From: Thermostichus lividus PCC 6715
Lineage (GTDB): Bacteria; Cyanobacteriota; Cyanobacteriia; Thermosynechococcales; Thermosynechococcaceae
Direction: 5' to 3'
DNA length: 64,000 nt
NCBI RefSeq assembly: GCF_002754935.1
Contig: NZ_CP018092.1
Location: 248,001-312,000, forward strand
The translations under genes were made by a program, and so were the position numbers. The notes under the pieces were generated by a model, which saw only the letters and a program-made list of their open reading frames with translations, had not been told where the DNA came from and did no database searches. The first letter of the stretch is position 1. Each line of letters begins with the position of its first letter. Below, piece after piece: positions 19,787-30,190 of the stretch.

Positions 19787-21250
19787 ATGATGGCAGAACC
19801 CAATTTAGCGGCTGTGTTGAACCAAGTGGATGTGCCTGTCGATTGGCTAGGGCTGCGCTACGTTGATGAAACACTGATAACCCGCAGTGCCCGGGATGGT
19901 CAGCCAGACATGAACCAAAGGGTACGCCAGCGGGGGGTGATGGTGGACGTTCTGGTGAATGGCCAGTTTGGTTACGCTGCCACTGCCCAATTGGCACCCG
20001 CCGCCATTCATGATGCCATTCGTAAGGCCTACAACCAAGCCAAGGCAGCAGCCCCATGGCAACTTTTTGGCTTTACGAGGGCGGCGCGGGGGGTTGCCCA
20101 AGGAACCTACCGATCGCCCCAACAGCAACCCTTTGATCGCTTATCACCTAGGGAGGTGAGCGATCTGTTGGTGCGGCTGTGCCAAGACCTCAAAGTGGCC
20201 GATGCGATTGTCCAAACTCGTGCCTTTGTGCAGACGGTGGAGACAACCAGCCAATGGCTTACCAGTGATGGCAGTGCCGTTGAGCAGCAATTTTACCAAG
20301 TGCTCACGGATATGAGTGCCACCGCCCAAGCAGCGGGGGTGGTGCAGCAGCGCACCGATCACGGGTGGCTGGCTCGCTGCTATCAAGGCGGCCTAGAGTG
20401 GGTTGAGCTGCAGGCGATGAGCGATCGCGCCCGTTATATTGGCGAGCAGGCGGTGGAACTGTTGAGCGCACCCGAGTGCCCCGAAGTCACCACAACCCTC
20501 GTTTTGGCGCCCGATCAGATGATGTTGCAAATTCACGAGAGCATTGGCCATCCCCTCGAGTTGGATCGTATTCTTGGAGATGAGCGCAATTACGCAGGCA
20601 GTAGCTTTATTCGGCTAGAGGATTTTGGTCAGCGCCAGTACGGATCGCCATTACTGAACGTCACCTTTGACCCGAACGTCACCGGTGAACTTGCCAGTTA
20701 TGCCTTTGATGATATTGGCGCAGCCGCAGAGCGCACCTACCTGATTAAAGAAGGGCGCTTGCTGCGCGGGCTAGGTAGCCTTGAAAGCCAGCAGCGGGCT
20801 GGGGTAGTGGGGGTAGCAAATGCGCGGGCTAGTTCGTGGAACCGCCCCCCCATTGATCGCATGGCAAACCTGAACATTGAGCCGGGGCACACCAGCTTTG
20901 AGGACATGATTGCGGGGATTGAATCGGGAATCTATATGGAAGCTAATCGCTCGTGGTCTATTGATGACTATCGCCTGAAGTTTCAGTTTGGTTGTGAGTA
21001 TGCCAAGCTCATTGAACAGGGTCGCCTAACGCGCACCGTGCGTAACCCTAATTATCGCGGCACCACCCCTGACTTCTGGCATAACCTCATTGCGGTTGGG
21101 GATGCAACGACAACAGAGATGTTCGGCACCCCCTTCTGTGGTAAAGGCGAACCCAACCAAGCCATTCGGGTGGGTCATGCCTCACCTGTTTGTGCCTTTG
21201 CCAATATCCAAGTGTTTGGTGGAGTTTCCATTCGATCGCCTTCCCCCTGA
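19787..21250 (+). CDS. tldD: TldD-family metalloprotease, C-terminus encoded by CRISPR repeat
   Basis: Zinc metalloprotease of the TldD/PmbA family, 487 residues; TldD acts with TldE/PmbA in peptide maturation and degradation. The metal site HESIGHPLELDR (HExxxH) is present, as are GSLESQQRAGVVG and the C-terminal domain with GDATTTEMFGTPFCGKGEP. The native end is probably near QVFGG: the last eight residues (VSIRSPSP) and the TGA stop are encoded by the first CRISPR repeat. No tldE/pmbA partner is adjacent. Confidence 0.9.
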   Translation: MMAEPNLAAVLNQVDVPVDWLGLRYVDETLITRSARDGQPDMNQRVRQRGVMVDVLVNGQFGYAATAQLAPAAIHDAIRKAYNQAKAAAPWQLFGFTRAARGVAQGTYRSPQQQPFDRLSPREVSDLLVRLCQDLKVADAIVQTRAFVQTVETTSQWLTSDGSAVEQQFYQVLTDMSATAQAAGVVQQRTDHGWLARCYQGGLEWVELQAMSDRARYIGEQAVELLSAPECPEVTTTLVLAPDQMMLQIHESIGHPLELDRILGDERNYAGSSFIRLEDFGQRQYGSPLLNVTFDPNVTGELASYAFDDIGAAAERTYLIKEGRLLRGLGSLESQQRAGVVGVANARASSWNRPPIDRMANLNIEPGHTSFEDMIAGIESGIYMEANRSWSIDDYRLKFQFGCEYAKLIEQGRLTRTVRNPNYRGTTPDFWHNLIAVGDATTTEMFGTPFCGKGEPNQAIRVGHASPVCAFANIQVFGGVSIRSPSP

Positions 21251-21487
21251 AGAGGAAGGCTAGGCGCATGGATAGGGCGCAACAGCGTGATCGTTCCGCT
21301 CGTTTCCATTCGATCGCCTTCCCCCTGAAGAGGAAGGTTTAAAAGGAGGTGGGTTTAACGGCACAAGCTGGGTGATACGTTTCCATTCGATCGCCTTCCC
21401 CCTGAAGAGGAAGGGTCTAGACGACGGCAGCGTGCATGAGTTAAAAGGTGTGTTTCCATTCGATCGCCTTCCCCCTGAAGAGGAAGG
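21224..21487 (-). CRISPR. CRISPR array: four identical 36-bp repeats, three spacers
   Basis: Repeats at 21224-21259, 21302-21337, 21379-21414 and 21452-21487 are identical. Spacers are 42, 41 and 37 bases and unrelated to each other. On the plus strand a repeat begins GTTTCCATTCGATCG. On the minus strand it ends in ATGGAAAC, the usual 8-base crRNA 5' handle, so the array is probably read on the minus strand. The repeat has a CCTTCC/GGAAGG stem. No complete cas gene is nearby, and the type I-E relic at 62 kb would be expected to use a shorter repeat. Confidence 0.93.
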
Positions 21488-21951
21488 TTAATGAAAAGAC
21501 TGACCTGTGGCAATTGCCTGAAGACGAGAAGGGTTTTCGGGATCTATTCCAGAGAAACTTGCGTTCTATTTATGAAGCGATCGCCTATTTAACCGGCAAG
21601 AAAATTAATAGTCAACACCCTCAATTACTGAGTGCAGGAACTGTTACTACTGTTACTTCTGAAGATTGGTTAGAGGTACTTGATGGAAACTGCCGCATTG
21701 TCATCTGTAGTGGTGATAGTCGAGGAGAAAAACCCTATGGTCTCTCACTGTTACACGATCCTAAGCTCAAACATAATGGGAATTACGACGAAAGACTTTG
21801 CGGTTCAACTGGAAAACCATCTCCTGTCTGGGTTTCCGATTTAGGAGAGTATCAAGTTATTACGATTTTTGGTGTCACTAAAGATCCACGATTAAACTTC
21901 CTAAAATCCTTACAAGGAAAATGCTTGCAACTATTCCCGTTTAAACAATGA
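21488..21951 (+). pseudogene. 5'-truncated gene of unknown function adjoining the CRISPR array
   Basis: An open frame of 154 residues runs out of the last repeat (VNEKTDLWQLPEDEKGFRD..) to a normal-looking end (LFPFKQ). There is no start codon in this frame after the repeat; the frame opens only inside the array, so the natural N-terminus has been lost. The sequence is soluble and mixed alpha/beta, with no recognised motif. The position beside an array suggests it may once have been a CRISPR-associated gene, but I do not recognise the family and this is unproven. Confidence 0.5.
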
Positions 21952-22016
21952 AAAACAATTGGGCAATCTGTTGGGTAGGAAGCTGCTGTTGTAATCGTTG
22001 ATTCAATAGCGGTAAG

Positions 22017-22226
22017 TCACGTGGCCGGTGTTTGATCGTTATTGGAGTGGGTTGGCAGCTTTAGGGGAGATAACCCCATGGGATTGGGGGTGGCCATGGG
22101 GAGGGGGGCATCGCTGATGGTGACCCCTGCAGTGGCTCGTAAGCGTGCTCGCAGGAGTTGGCTGACGGCTTGGCGTTGAATGACATCTTGTTCCGTCAAG
22201 GATTGAACTGAAGGCTTAACGTCCAT
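22017..22226 (-). CDS. Hypothetical short ORF (doubtful)
   Basis: 69 codons starting MDVKPSVQSLTEQDVIQRQ, with plausible helical composition in the first 35 residues and a Pro/Thr-rich end. No clear ribosome site and no recognised family. Beyond the stop, another frame reads on in coding-like fashion to about 21951 (PRDLPLLNQRLQQQLP). It may be a remnant of a longer decayed gene. Confidence 0.25.
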   Translation of the reverse strand: MDVKPSVQSLTEQDVIQRQAVSQLLRARLRATAGVTISDAPLPMATPNPMGLSPLKLPTHSNNDQTPAT

Positions 22227-22294
22227 AGCTTGCCTGCGCTAAATTATTGGTTATGGTGGGATACCTAAGCTACGTTCACTCCCTACACGCAATT

Positions 22295-22328
22295 GCAGGA
22301 CATTGTTGCATTGCTGTCCTGCATTTTT
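22295..22328 (+). terminator. Rho-independent terminator-like hairpin
   Basis: An 8-bp perfect stem GCAGGACA/TGTCCTGC with a 12-base loop, followed by ATTTTTAT. It would end plus-strand transcription coming from the CRISPR-side remnant and insulate the sulfur operon. Confidence 0.6.
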
Positions 22329-22509
22329 ATCTGCTACTTTCAATTTTAAGGGCGATCGCCCCCTCGCTCATAGAGGTATTCTTGTTTTGCCGTCCTTTTG
22401 TTAGCTTCTGCTGACAATGTTACAGCTTCGACATTTCAGGTTCACATCGGGACGGTAGTTAGGTCTAGCTGCCATGGCCGCTTATGGGTTGGAGCGTCCC
22501 CTCTACGCC

Positions 22510-22540
22510 TTGACATTATTCAACTATTTGGTTATATAAT
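22510..22540 (+). promoter_or_regulatory. Probable promoter of the sulfur operon
   Basis: TTGACA is followed after 17 bases by TATATA, or after 19 bases by TATAAT. The interval and downstream flank are AT-rich with near-palindromic character (TTATATAATCATATTA), which could hold an ArsR/BigR-type operator. No regulator gene is adjacent. Confidence 0.5.
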
Positions 22541-22602
22541 CATATTAGTTATCCTTGCACAGGATCGCTTAAGATTTACCGAGGGTCTATAGGGAGTTGC
22601 AC

Positions 22603-23301
22603 ATGTTATTCCGGCAATTATTTGACCAAGCCACTTGGACCTATTCTTACCTGATTGCTGACCCAGCCACGAGCGAAGCAGCGCTGGTGGATAGTGTTTT
22701 GGAGCAGGTGGATCGGGACCTGTTGTTGATTGAGCAGTTGGGCTTAAAACTGCGCTATTGCTTAGAAACCCACGTTCATGCGGATCACATTACTGGTGCA
22801 GGAAAACTGCGAGAGCACACGGGCTGTCGTACCCTCGTCCCCCAAAATGCCAAGGTGGACTGTGCAGACGGTTTCTTGCAGGATCAAGAGACAATTTACG
22901 TCGGGGCTATTCCCATTCAGGCGATCGCCACCCTTGGCCATACCGATAGTCATCTAGCCTTCTTGGTGAATGGCAACCACCTACTCACAGGAGACTCGCT
23001 GTTCATTCGCGGTTGTGGCCGCACCGATTTTCAAAGTGGCGATGCGGGTGCTCTCTACGATGCCGTTACCCAACGCCTCTTTAGCCTTGCAGACGACACC
23101 CTTGTATATCCCGGCCATGATTATCGCGGCTTTACTGTGTCCACGATTGGTGAAGAGAAACGGTTTAACCCTCGCTTTGTTGGGCGCGATCGCCAGCAAT
23201 TTATTGAATTTATGGCCAGCCTGAACCTGCCCAACCCACAAAAAATGATGGAAGCCGTACCGGCCAATGAACGTTGTGGCTTAGCCGTTGCGGCGGTTTA
23301 G
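22603..23301 (+). CDS. Persulfide dioxygenase-type metallo-beta-lactamase fold protein
   Basis: A 232-residue MBL-fold enzyme of the ETHE1/persulfide dioxygenase type, which oxidises glutathione persulfide to sulfite. The iron ligands lie in THVHADHITGA, TLGHTDSH and YPGHDY. GRTDFQSGDA is characteristic of persulfide dioxygenases rather than glyoxalase II. The ATG was preferred over a TTG two codons upstream because AGGGAG lies six bases before it. It is the first gene of a three-gene cluster with a rhodanese and a TauE/SafE exporter, which fits oxidation of sulfide-derived persulfide to sulfite and export. Confidence 0.88.
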   Translation: MLFRQLFDQATWTYSYLIADPATSEAALVDSVLEQVDRDLLLIEQLGLKLRYCLETHVHADHITGAGKLREHTGCRTLVPQNAKVDCADGFLQDQETIYVGAIPIQAIATLGHTDSHLAFLVNGNHLLTGDSLFIRGCGRTDFQSGDAGALYDAVTQRLFSLADDTLVYPGHDYRGFTVSTIGEEKRFNPRFVGRDRQQFIEFMASLNLPNPQKMMEAVPANERCGLAVAAV

Positions 23302-23350
23302 CTATCTAACTTGAACCTACGCTATCCGTTTTAAGACATAGGAGGACATC

Positions 23351-23878
23351 ATGACCATCACCCCTACGCCAACCCTCATCACCGCTGCGGAACTGCATCG
23401 GGCACTTGCCGATCGCGACCTGCTGCTGATTGATGTGCGTGAACCCAACGAGTACGCCAGTGGCCATATTCCCGGTGCCTTACTTTGCCCTCTGGCTGAT
23501 GTCCAAGACCTTCACCTGCCTACCCTCAATATCCCCATTGTTCTCTATTGTCAGTCGGGTCGCCGCTCACACCTAGCGTGGGAAATACTCCAGGCGAAAG
23601 GGCTAAGCAACCTCAGGGAATTGCAGGGTGGCTTTCAGGCATGGCAGCAGGCGGGGTACGGTGGCAGTACTGCCCCCATCAGCCTCATGCGCCAAGTGCA
23701 AATTGTGGCTGGCAGCCTGATCCTTGTGGGGGTGATCGCTGGCTTTACGGTGAATCCCGGCTTCTTTCTCCTCTCAGGATTTGTCGGGGCTGGCCTACTG
23801 TTTGCAGGCATTACAAACACGTGCGCCTTGGCGCGGCTCCTTGCGCTTCTGCCCATGAATCGCCCGCGCAGGAAGTAG
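23351..23878 (+). CDS. Membrane rhodanese (YgaP-like sulfurtransferase)
   Basis: 175 residues. The N-terminal rhodanese domain (about 10-110) has the persulfide-forming Cys in LYCQSGRRSH. The C-terminus has two membrane segments of the DUF2892 type (IVAGSLILVGVIAGF and FFLLSGFVGAGLLFAGI). This is the YgaP architecture: a sulfurtransferase facing the cytoplasm from the membrane. AGGAGG lies just before the ATG. It sits between the persulfide dioxygenase and the TauE gene and probably passes sulfane sulfur to the former. Confidence 0.9.
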   Translation: MTITPTPTLITAAELHRALADRDLLLIDVREPNEYASGHIPGALLCPLADVQDLHLPTLNIPIVLYCQSGRRSHLAWEILQAKGLSNLRELQGGFQAWQQAGYGGSTAPISLMRQVQIVAGSLILVGVIAGFTVNPGFFLLSGFVGAGLLFAGITNTCALARLLALLPMNRPRRK

Positions 23879-23881
23879 GCG

Positions 23882-24808
23882 ATGTTAGGGTATTGGCTGG
23901 GGCATGGGTTAGCGATCGCCATCGGTCTGAGTTTAGGGCTTTTAGGGGGCGGTGGGTCTGTCTTGGCCTTGCCGGTTCTGGTCTATGTCATGGGTATTCC
24001 AACCAAGGTGGCGATCGCCATGACATTGGTGATCGTTGGCAGTGTCAGCCTCTTAGCGGCCATTCCCCAATGGCGACGGGGCTACGTGAATCTGCGATTA
24101 GCTCTTGTGTTTGGCTCCGCCACAATGCTTGGTGCCTACCTAGGGGCACGACTGGCTGCCCTGCCCTTGATTACCGACACCGTGCAGCTGTTACTCTTTG
24201 CCAGCACCATGATGATCGCTGCCTTTTTAATGATTCGGCGGCAGCAACGCTCCACCCCACCCGAATTGATGCCTCCAGAGGTCACCCTAGAAAGCCAACT
24301 CTATCGCCCGCCTGCCTGCAAATACTGCTGGCTTTGGCTGCCTACCGAGGGGCTAGGGGTAGGACTTCTCACCGGATTAGTTGGGGTGGGAGGTGGCTTT
24401 GCCATTGTGCCAGCCCTGGTGCTACTGGGTAAAATTCCTATGCGGCAGGCAATTGGCACATCGCTACTAATTATTGCAGCGAATTCTGTGGCTGGGGTAT
24501 GGGGCTACTTAGGAACTGTAACACTCGATCCACGCCTGACGCTGACATTAACCCTTGCCGCAGCCCTTGGCTCCTTGCTAGGAAGCTACTGGGGACAGCG
24601 AGTCTCCACCCAAAAACTTCAACAAGCATTTGGTTACTTCTTAATTGCCATTGCTAGCGTAGTGATCCTCAAAACCCTGCTATCGCCCCCTCAAGGGTCT
24701 TCTCGGGACGTGCCCCGCAGTAGCACCGCCGCAGTGTTAAGGGCAAGTGACCCTACAGGAGCTGGCCACTACAAGAAAGCCACCCCCGTGTTGAGTAAAC
24801 GCGCCTAG
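23882..24808 (+). CDS. TauE/SafE family anion exporter (sulfite/sulfonate type)
   Basis: A 308-residue integral membrane protein with eight or nine hydrophobic segments in two related halves, each with the family signature: LLGGGGSVLALPVLVYVMGIPTKVAIAMTL and LVGVGGGFAIVPALVLLGKIPMRQAIGTSLLI. The family exports sulfite, sulfoacetate and related anions. It starts three bases after the rhodanese stop, so it is co-translated with it. A 45-residue polar tail follows the last helix. It converges on atpA across about 140 bases. Confidence 0.9.
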   Translation: MLGYWLGHGLAIAIGLSLGLLGGGGSVLALPVLVYVMGIPTKVAIAMTLVIVGSVSLLAAIPQWRRGYVNLRLALVFGSATMLGAYLGARLAALPLITDTVQLLLFASTMMIAAFLMIRRQQRSTPPELMPPEVTLESQLYRPPACKYCWLWLPTEGLGVGLLTGLVGVGGGFAIVPALVLLGKIPMRQAIGTSLLIIAANSVAGVWGYLGTVTLDPRLTLTLTLAAALGSLLGSYWGQRVSTQKLQQAFGYFLIAIASVVILKTLLSPPQGSSRDVPRSSTAAVLRASDPTGAGHYKKATPVLSKRA

Positions 24809-24945
24809 TTGGCGTGCGGGTGTCTCGTTTCGTCTGCTAGTCTGCAATTGGCACGGGGGTATCTGTATCCCGTACTGACTGCCTCTCGACGGTACAGTGC
24901 AGGGCGTATCTACCCCCGCACTCCCTCAGCTAATTGTGGAGGAAC

Positions 24946-26475
<1,530 letters not shown>

Positions 26476-26506
26476 TTAGACAGTTTACAAAAAGGTACAA
26501 AAAGAG

Positions 26507-27064
26507 TTACACCGGTTGTGCCAAGCTGACACTTAAGCGCCGTAGCTGCCCGCGCAGGCTGGCATCAAAAATTTGTGAGCCAACTTTAATCACCACACCA
26601 CCAAGGAGTTCAGGGTCGATGGCGATCGCCAGTTCAACATCAGCGGCACCGGTCATGGTTTTTACCTTCTCCACAACTGCGTGGCGTTGCTGCTCCGTCA
26701 GTTCTACAGCACTGATCACTTCCGCCAAAACAATATTGCGGAGTTTGCGCAGCAGGGCGCGGTACTGCTGACAAATGGCAGCTAACAGATTAATGCGCCG
26801 CCGATCCACCAGCAGCATGAGGAAATTGAGAAAATAGCCATGTACCTTATCCACGGTCAGCTGCCGCAGGACGTTCTTTTTAGCATCAGGATTAATGAGC
26901 GGGTTGGCTAAAAACTCTTGCAGTTCCGCTGAGGCGGCCAGTAGGTCTAAAATCAAACCGCTATCCTGCTGAAACTGATCAGCGAGATTGTGCGACTGCG
27001 CCAAAGACAGTAGGGCTTCGGCGTAGGGTTCGACAAGTTCACCACGGATGGTGGTCTGCATCAT
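26507..27064 (-). CDS. atpH: ATP synthase F1 subunit delta
   Basis: A 185-residue OSCP/delta subunit connecting F1 to the peripheral stalk. The N-terminal six-helix domain ([19 protein letters not shown]) and the C-terminal signature ([30 protein letters not shown]) are both intact. The start overlaps the atpF stop by four bases (ATGA), indicating translational coupling. Confidence 0.96.
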   Translation of the reverse strand: MMQTTIRGELVEPYAEALLSLAQSHNLADQFQQDSGLILDLLAASAELQEFLANPLINPDAKKNVLRQLTVDKVHGYFLNFLMLLVDRRRINLLAAICQQYRALLRKLRNIVLAEVISAVELTEQQRHAVVEKVKTMTGAADVELAIAIDPELLGGVVIKVGSQIFDASLRGQLRRLSVSLAQPV

Positions 27065-27591
27065 TTGCCTCCTAGTAGGGCAATACTGCGATCAACAAGG
27101 GTGCGCTGAAGCTCGGCATCGTGACTCAAGCGCTCTTTGAGCTGCTGCTCCGCTTGAGCTAGGGCAAGGGCGGTAATGCGCTCACGGATCTCGGCGATCG
27201 CCCGCTCCGTTGCCGCACTGGTGTCTTGAGAGGCCGTTTGTTTCAAGCGCTCAATTTCCTGCTGTGCCTTGGCGATCAGTTCTTCTTTGGCTGCCTTGGC
27301 ACGAACCAACGCCGCTTCGCGAATACGCGCTGCCTCCTCCTTTGCTTGGGCTAGCTTCTGCTGCTCCTGAGCCAAGCGAGCTGCTGCGGTGCGTTGGCGT
27401 TCTTCCGCCTCTGCAATCGCCGTTGCAATTTGTTGCTGGCGATCGCCAAGGGTTTTGCCCAGCAGACCACGACCAAAATAAACCAGTACCCCAATAATGA
27501 TGGCAAGGTTAATCACATTGGTTTCGAGCAAATTGGTGTTTAAGCCAAAATGCCCTACCTCTTCCGTTGCCATTAAAATTACTGCGTCCAT
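27061..27591 (-). CDS. atpF: ATP synthase Fo subunit b
   Basis: A 176-residue peripheral-stalk subunit. One N-terminal membrane helix ([16 protein letters not shown]) is followed by a long Ala/Glu/Gln/Arg-rich coiled coil that dimerises with b'. Four-base overlap with atpH downstream and 11 bases from the b' gene upstream. The length is standard for the phototroph b subunit. Confidence 0.95.
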   Translation of the reverse strand: MDAVILMATEEVGHFGLNTNLLETNVINLAIIIGVLVYFGRGLLGKTLGDRQQQIATAIAEAEERQRTAAARLAQEQQKLAQAKEEAARIREAALVRAKAAKEELIAKAQQEIERLKQTASQDTSAATERAIAEIRERITALALAQAEQQLKERLSHDAELQRTLVDRSIALLGGK

Positions 27592-27602
27592 GACCCAAAC
27601 TC

Positions 27603-28019
27603 CTAGGCCAGTAACTTGGCTAACAACTGCTCACTCAAGCTGCTCACTTGACCTTCGAGCGCCTGCAGTGTCGCCTGCTTTTGCTGATCAATCTCTGCTT
27701 GAGCCTTCATTAACTCTGCCTGTAGGGCCTGCTGTGCTGCTGCAATTTCAGCCGTGGCAATTTTTTGTGCCTCTGCCCGTGCCTCTTCAATGATCGCTTG
27801 GGCTTCACGGCGGGTATATGCCAATTCCTGTTCGTACTGATTGGCTAGCTCGGTGGCCTGTTGCAGCCGCTCCTTGGCCTGTTGCAAATTGGTGCGGATG
27901 TACTCATCCCGATTGTCCAGTGCCTGACCCAACGGCTTATACAGCAGCGCATTCAAAATGACGGTCAAAATTAAAAACTGCACAGCCATCAAGGGTAGGG
28001 TGGCATCAAAATCAAACAT
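27603..28019 (-). CDS. atpG: ATP synthase Fo subunit b'
   Basis: A 138-residue second stalk subunit found in phototrophs (also called AtpF2). The membrane helix is [18 protein letters not shown], followed by a long coiled coil. The frame is open 21 codons upstream, but the ATG giving [10 protein letters not shown] was chosen because GGAGAGG lies directly before it and it matches the family N-terminus. Confidence 0.94.
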   Translation of the reverse strand: MFDFDATLPLMAVQFLILTVILNALLYKPLGQALDNRDEYIRTNLQQAKERLQQATELANQYEQELAYTRREAQAIIEEARAEAQKIATAEIAAAQQALQAELMKAQAEIDQQKQATLQALEGQVSSLSEQLLAKLLA

Positions 28020-28089
28020 CAGCCTCTCCAGAATGGGGCGGAACAAAAGGGGAAAGCGCACATAGCTCGCCTTCCCCACCATGGGCTAT

Positions 28090-28341
<252 letters not shown>

Positions 28342-28410
28342 TTATTTCCTCAGACTGTAGTGGGACGAAACAAAATTTCCAAAAGATAACAATAGCAGGG
28401 TATGTACCCT

Positions 28411-29169
28411 TTAGGAGTGAGCCTCTTCGTGCTCTCCCCCATGCCCTTCCATTGCCTCACCAATGTAGGTGGCGGCCAATGTTGCAAAGACAAGGGCTTG
28501 GATGGCACTGGTGAATAACCCCAACGCCATGACCGGTAACGGCACAAACAGGGGAACAAGCAACACCAAGACCCCTACCACCAGTTCATCCGCCAAGATG
28601 TTGCCAAAAAGACGGAAGCTCAGGGAAAGAGGTTTTGTAAAATCTTCCAAAATGGCAATAGGAAGCAATACCGGTGTTGGCTCAATGTATTTAGTGAAAT
28701 ACTTTAGCCCCCGCTTCCGCAGCCCTGCGTAAAAGTAAGCCAAGGAGACCAACAACGCAAGGGCAACAGTGGTATTAATGTCATTGGTGGGTGCTGCCAA
28801 TTCCCCTTCTGGTAACTCAATGAGTTTCCACGGCACCAGCGCCCCTGACCAGTTACAGACAAAAATGAACAGGAACAGTGTTCCCACAAAGGGAACCCAA
28901 GCACGGTATTCGTGTTCACCCATCTGGCTTTTGGTCAAGTCACGGATAAATTCAAGGGCATATTCCATGAGGTTTTGGATACCACTGGGAACCCGCTGAA
29001 TATTCCGGGAGGCCGCAAGAGCCGCCACGATCAATATGCCCATCACAATCCATGTGGTGATGAACACTTGACCGTGAACCTTGAGGTTGCCAATATGCCA
29101 GTAGAAGTGATGACCCACCTCGAGTTTGGCAACGGGGAGAGAGGTCCAAAGGTGTATCAAAGGCATCAT
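28411..29169 (-). CDS. atpB: ATP synthase Fo subunit a
   Basis: The 252-residue proton-channel stator subunit (also called AtpI in cyanobacteria). The essential Arg is in [16 protein letters not shown]; several membrane helices and the C-terminal [16 protein letters not shown] are present. It lies between Atp1 and the c subunit, the normal order of the cyanobacterial atp1-a-c-b'-b-delta-alpha operon. Confidence 0.96.
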   Translation of the reverse strand: MMPLIHLWTSLPVAKLEVGHHFYWHIGNLKVHGQVFITTWIVMGILIVAALAASRNIQRVPSGIQNLMEYALEFIRDLTKSQMGEHEYRAWVPFVGTLFLFIFVCNWSGALVPWKLIELPEGELAAPTNDINTTVALALLVSLAYFYAGLRKRGLKYFTKYIEPTPVLLPIAILEDFTKPLSLSFRLFGNILADELVVGVLVLLVPLFVPLPVMALGLFTSAIQALVFATLAATYIGEAMEGHGGEHEEAHS

Positions 29170-29209
29170 GCCTCCGCACGTAATGTTCTAAGCACAACAA
29201 AGCCAGTCG

Positions 29210-29680
29210 TTAGGGGGACGGCAAAACCGTACGAAGCATATAGACCAGAATGGCGGCTTTGTAGGTCAAAAATCCCAAAAATACGGGAATAATGTGCAAC
29301 TCGTGCCAGCGGGCAGCCAAAATAATGACCGCCACCACAACGAGAAGCTGTGTCTTTCCTAGCTTTTTCTGGTCATGTCCCAAGCGTTCCACATTGCGAG
29401 CAAGTAAGCGCAAATAAATCAGGCTGGCACTTGCTCCCAGTAAGTAGTTTAAGGCTGTGTTTAGGTCGTAGATGACCCAGACAGTCCCAAAGGCGATCGC
29501 CATCAATACCAAGCTTGTCGTGAATAATTCGCGACAGAGTTGGTAAAACTCCGCCATCGCTCCACCAGTTGCACTCTGGTTAGGAACAGTTGTTGAAGGG
29601 GAGGGCGCAGATGCCGAATGGGGAACCGTCACAGCAGCACGCGGAGCATCTTGAGATGCCTCAAACTGGCCACTAAGCAT
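29210..29680 (-). CDS. atp1: ATP synthase accessory protein Atp1 (AtpI-like)
   Basis: First gene of the atp operon, a small membrane protein that helps c-ring assembly or Mg2+ supply in related systems. Four hydrophobic segments start at about residue 55 (LFTTSLVLMAIAFGTVWVIYDL). The first 41 residues are polar, Ser/Thr/Pro-rich and not conserved in type. An internal ATG at 29557 with GGTGGAG before it gives MAEFYQLCREL and about 115 residues, the usual length, and may be the real start. Confidence 0.82.
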   Translation of the reverse strand: MLSGQFEASQDAPRAAVTVPHSASAPSPSTTVPNQSATGGAMAEFYQLCRELFTTSLVLMAIAFGTVWVIYDLNTALNYLLGASASLIYLRLLARNVERLGHDQKKLGKTQLLVVVAVIILAARWHELHIIPVFLGFLTYKAAILVYMLRTVLPSP

Positions 29681-29705
29681 CCTATCACGCTGTGGTTACA
29701 TTTCA

Positions 29706-30146
29706 TTACAGCGATTCCGCTGCGGCTACCTCTGCCCGAATATGCTGCTCTAGCAGAGCTAAAACGTCTTGTAGTCGTTGCGGATCCGTGAGATAGAGAT
29801 AGCCCAAGAGTGCTTCAAACCCCGTTGCTTGGCGATAGATTTTAGCGGGCACCCGTTTGGGGCCATCCGCCGCCGCATTGCGACCTTGGCGAAAGATCGT
29901 CAGCTCTGCGGCGGTGCAGTGGGGCCACAGAATGTCCATGTAGCGAGCTTGGCTTTCAGCACGGACATGTGCCACGACTTGGTGGTGGTAGGCATTGATC
30001 CGTTGGGGGGGAGTCAAAAAGATAAAGCGAATAAACAGCTCATAGACCGCATCCCCAAAGTAAGCAAGGGCAGAAGGGGACAAGCGCTGAGCAGCAATTG
30101 CATCCGACACAATGGGTAAAAAAGGGGCAGACGCCATCATAACCAT
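29706..30146 (-). CDS. mrnC: Mini-ribonuclease 3 (MrnC)
   Basis: A 146-residue RNase III-like nuclease lacking the double-stranded RNA-binding domain; it matures 23S rRNA ends. Signatures: [19 protein letters not shown] (catalytic Asp), GRNAAAD and [16 protein letters not shown]. The stop is only 25 bases before atp1 on the same strand, so read-through from this gene into the atp operon is possible. Confidence 0.92.
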
Positions 30147-30190
30147 GGGGCTGAGACATCGCCCCTGAGGACTGCAACCATAGAGCGACG

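Larger units (their letters stand above)
21952..22509. other. Intergenic debris between CRISPR region and sulfur operon
   Basis: About 560 bases with no firm gene. It contains the doubtful minus-strand ORF, a strong hairpin with a T-rich tail and one HIP1 site. No tRNA or repeat family was recognised. Confidence 0.5.

Noticed and set aside
22398-22592. 64-codon ORF before the persulfide dioxygenase
   Set aside because: It overlaps the promoter-like sequence, has no ribosome site and no family resemblance.
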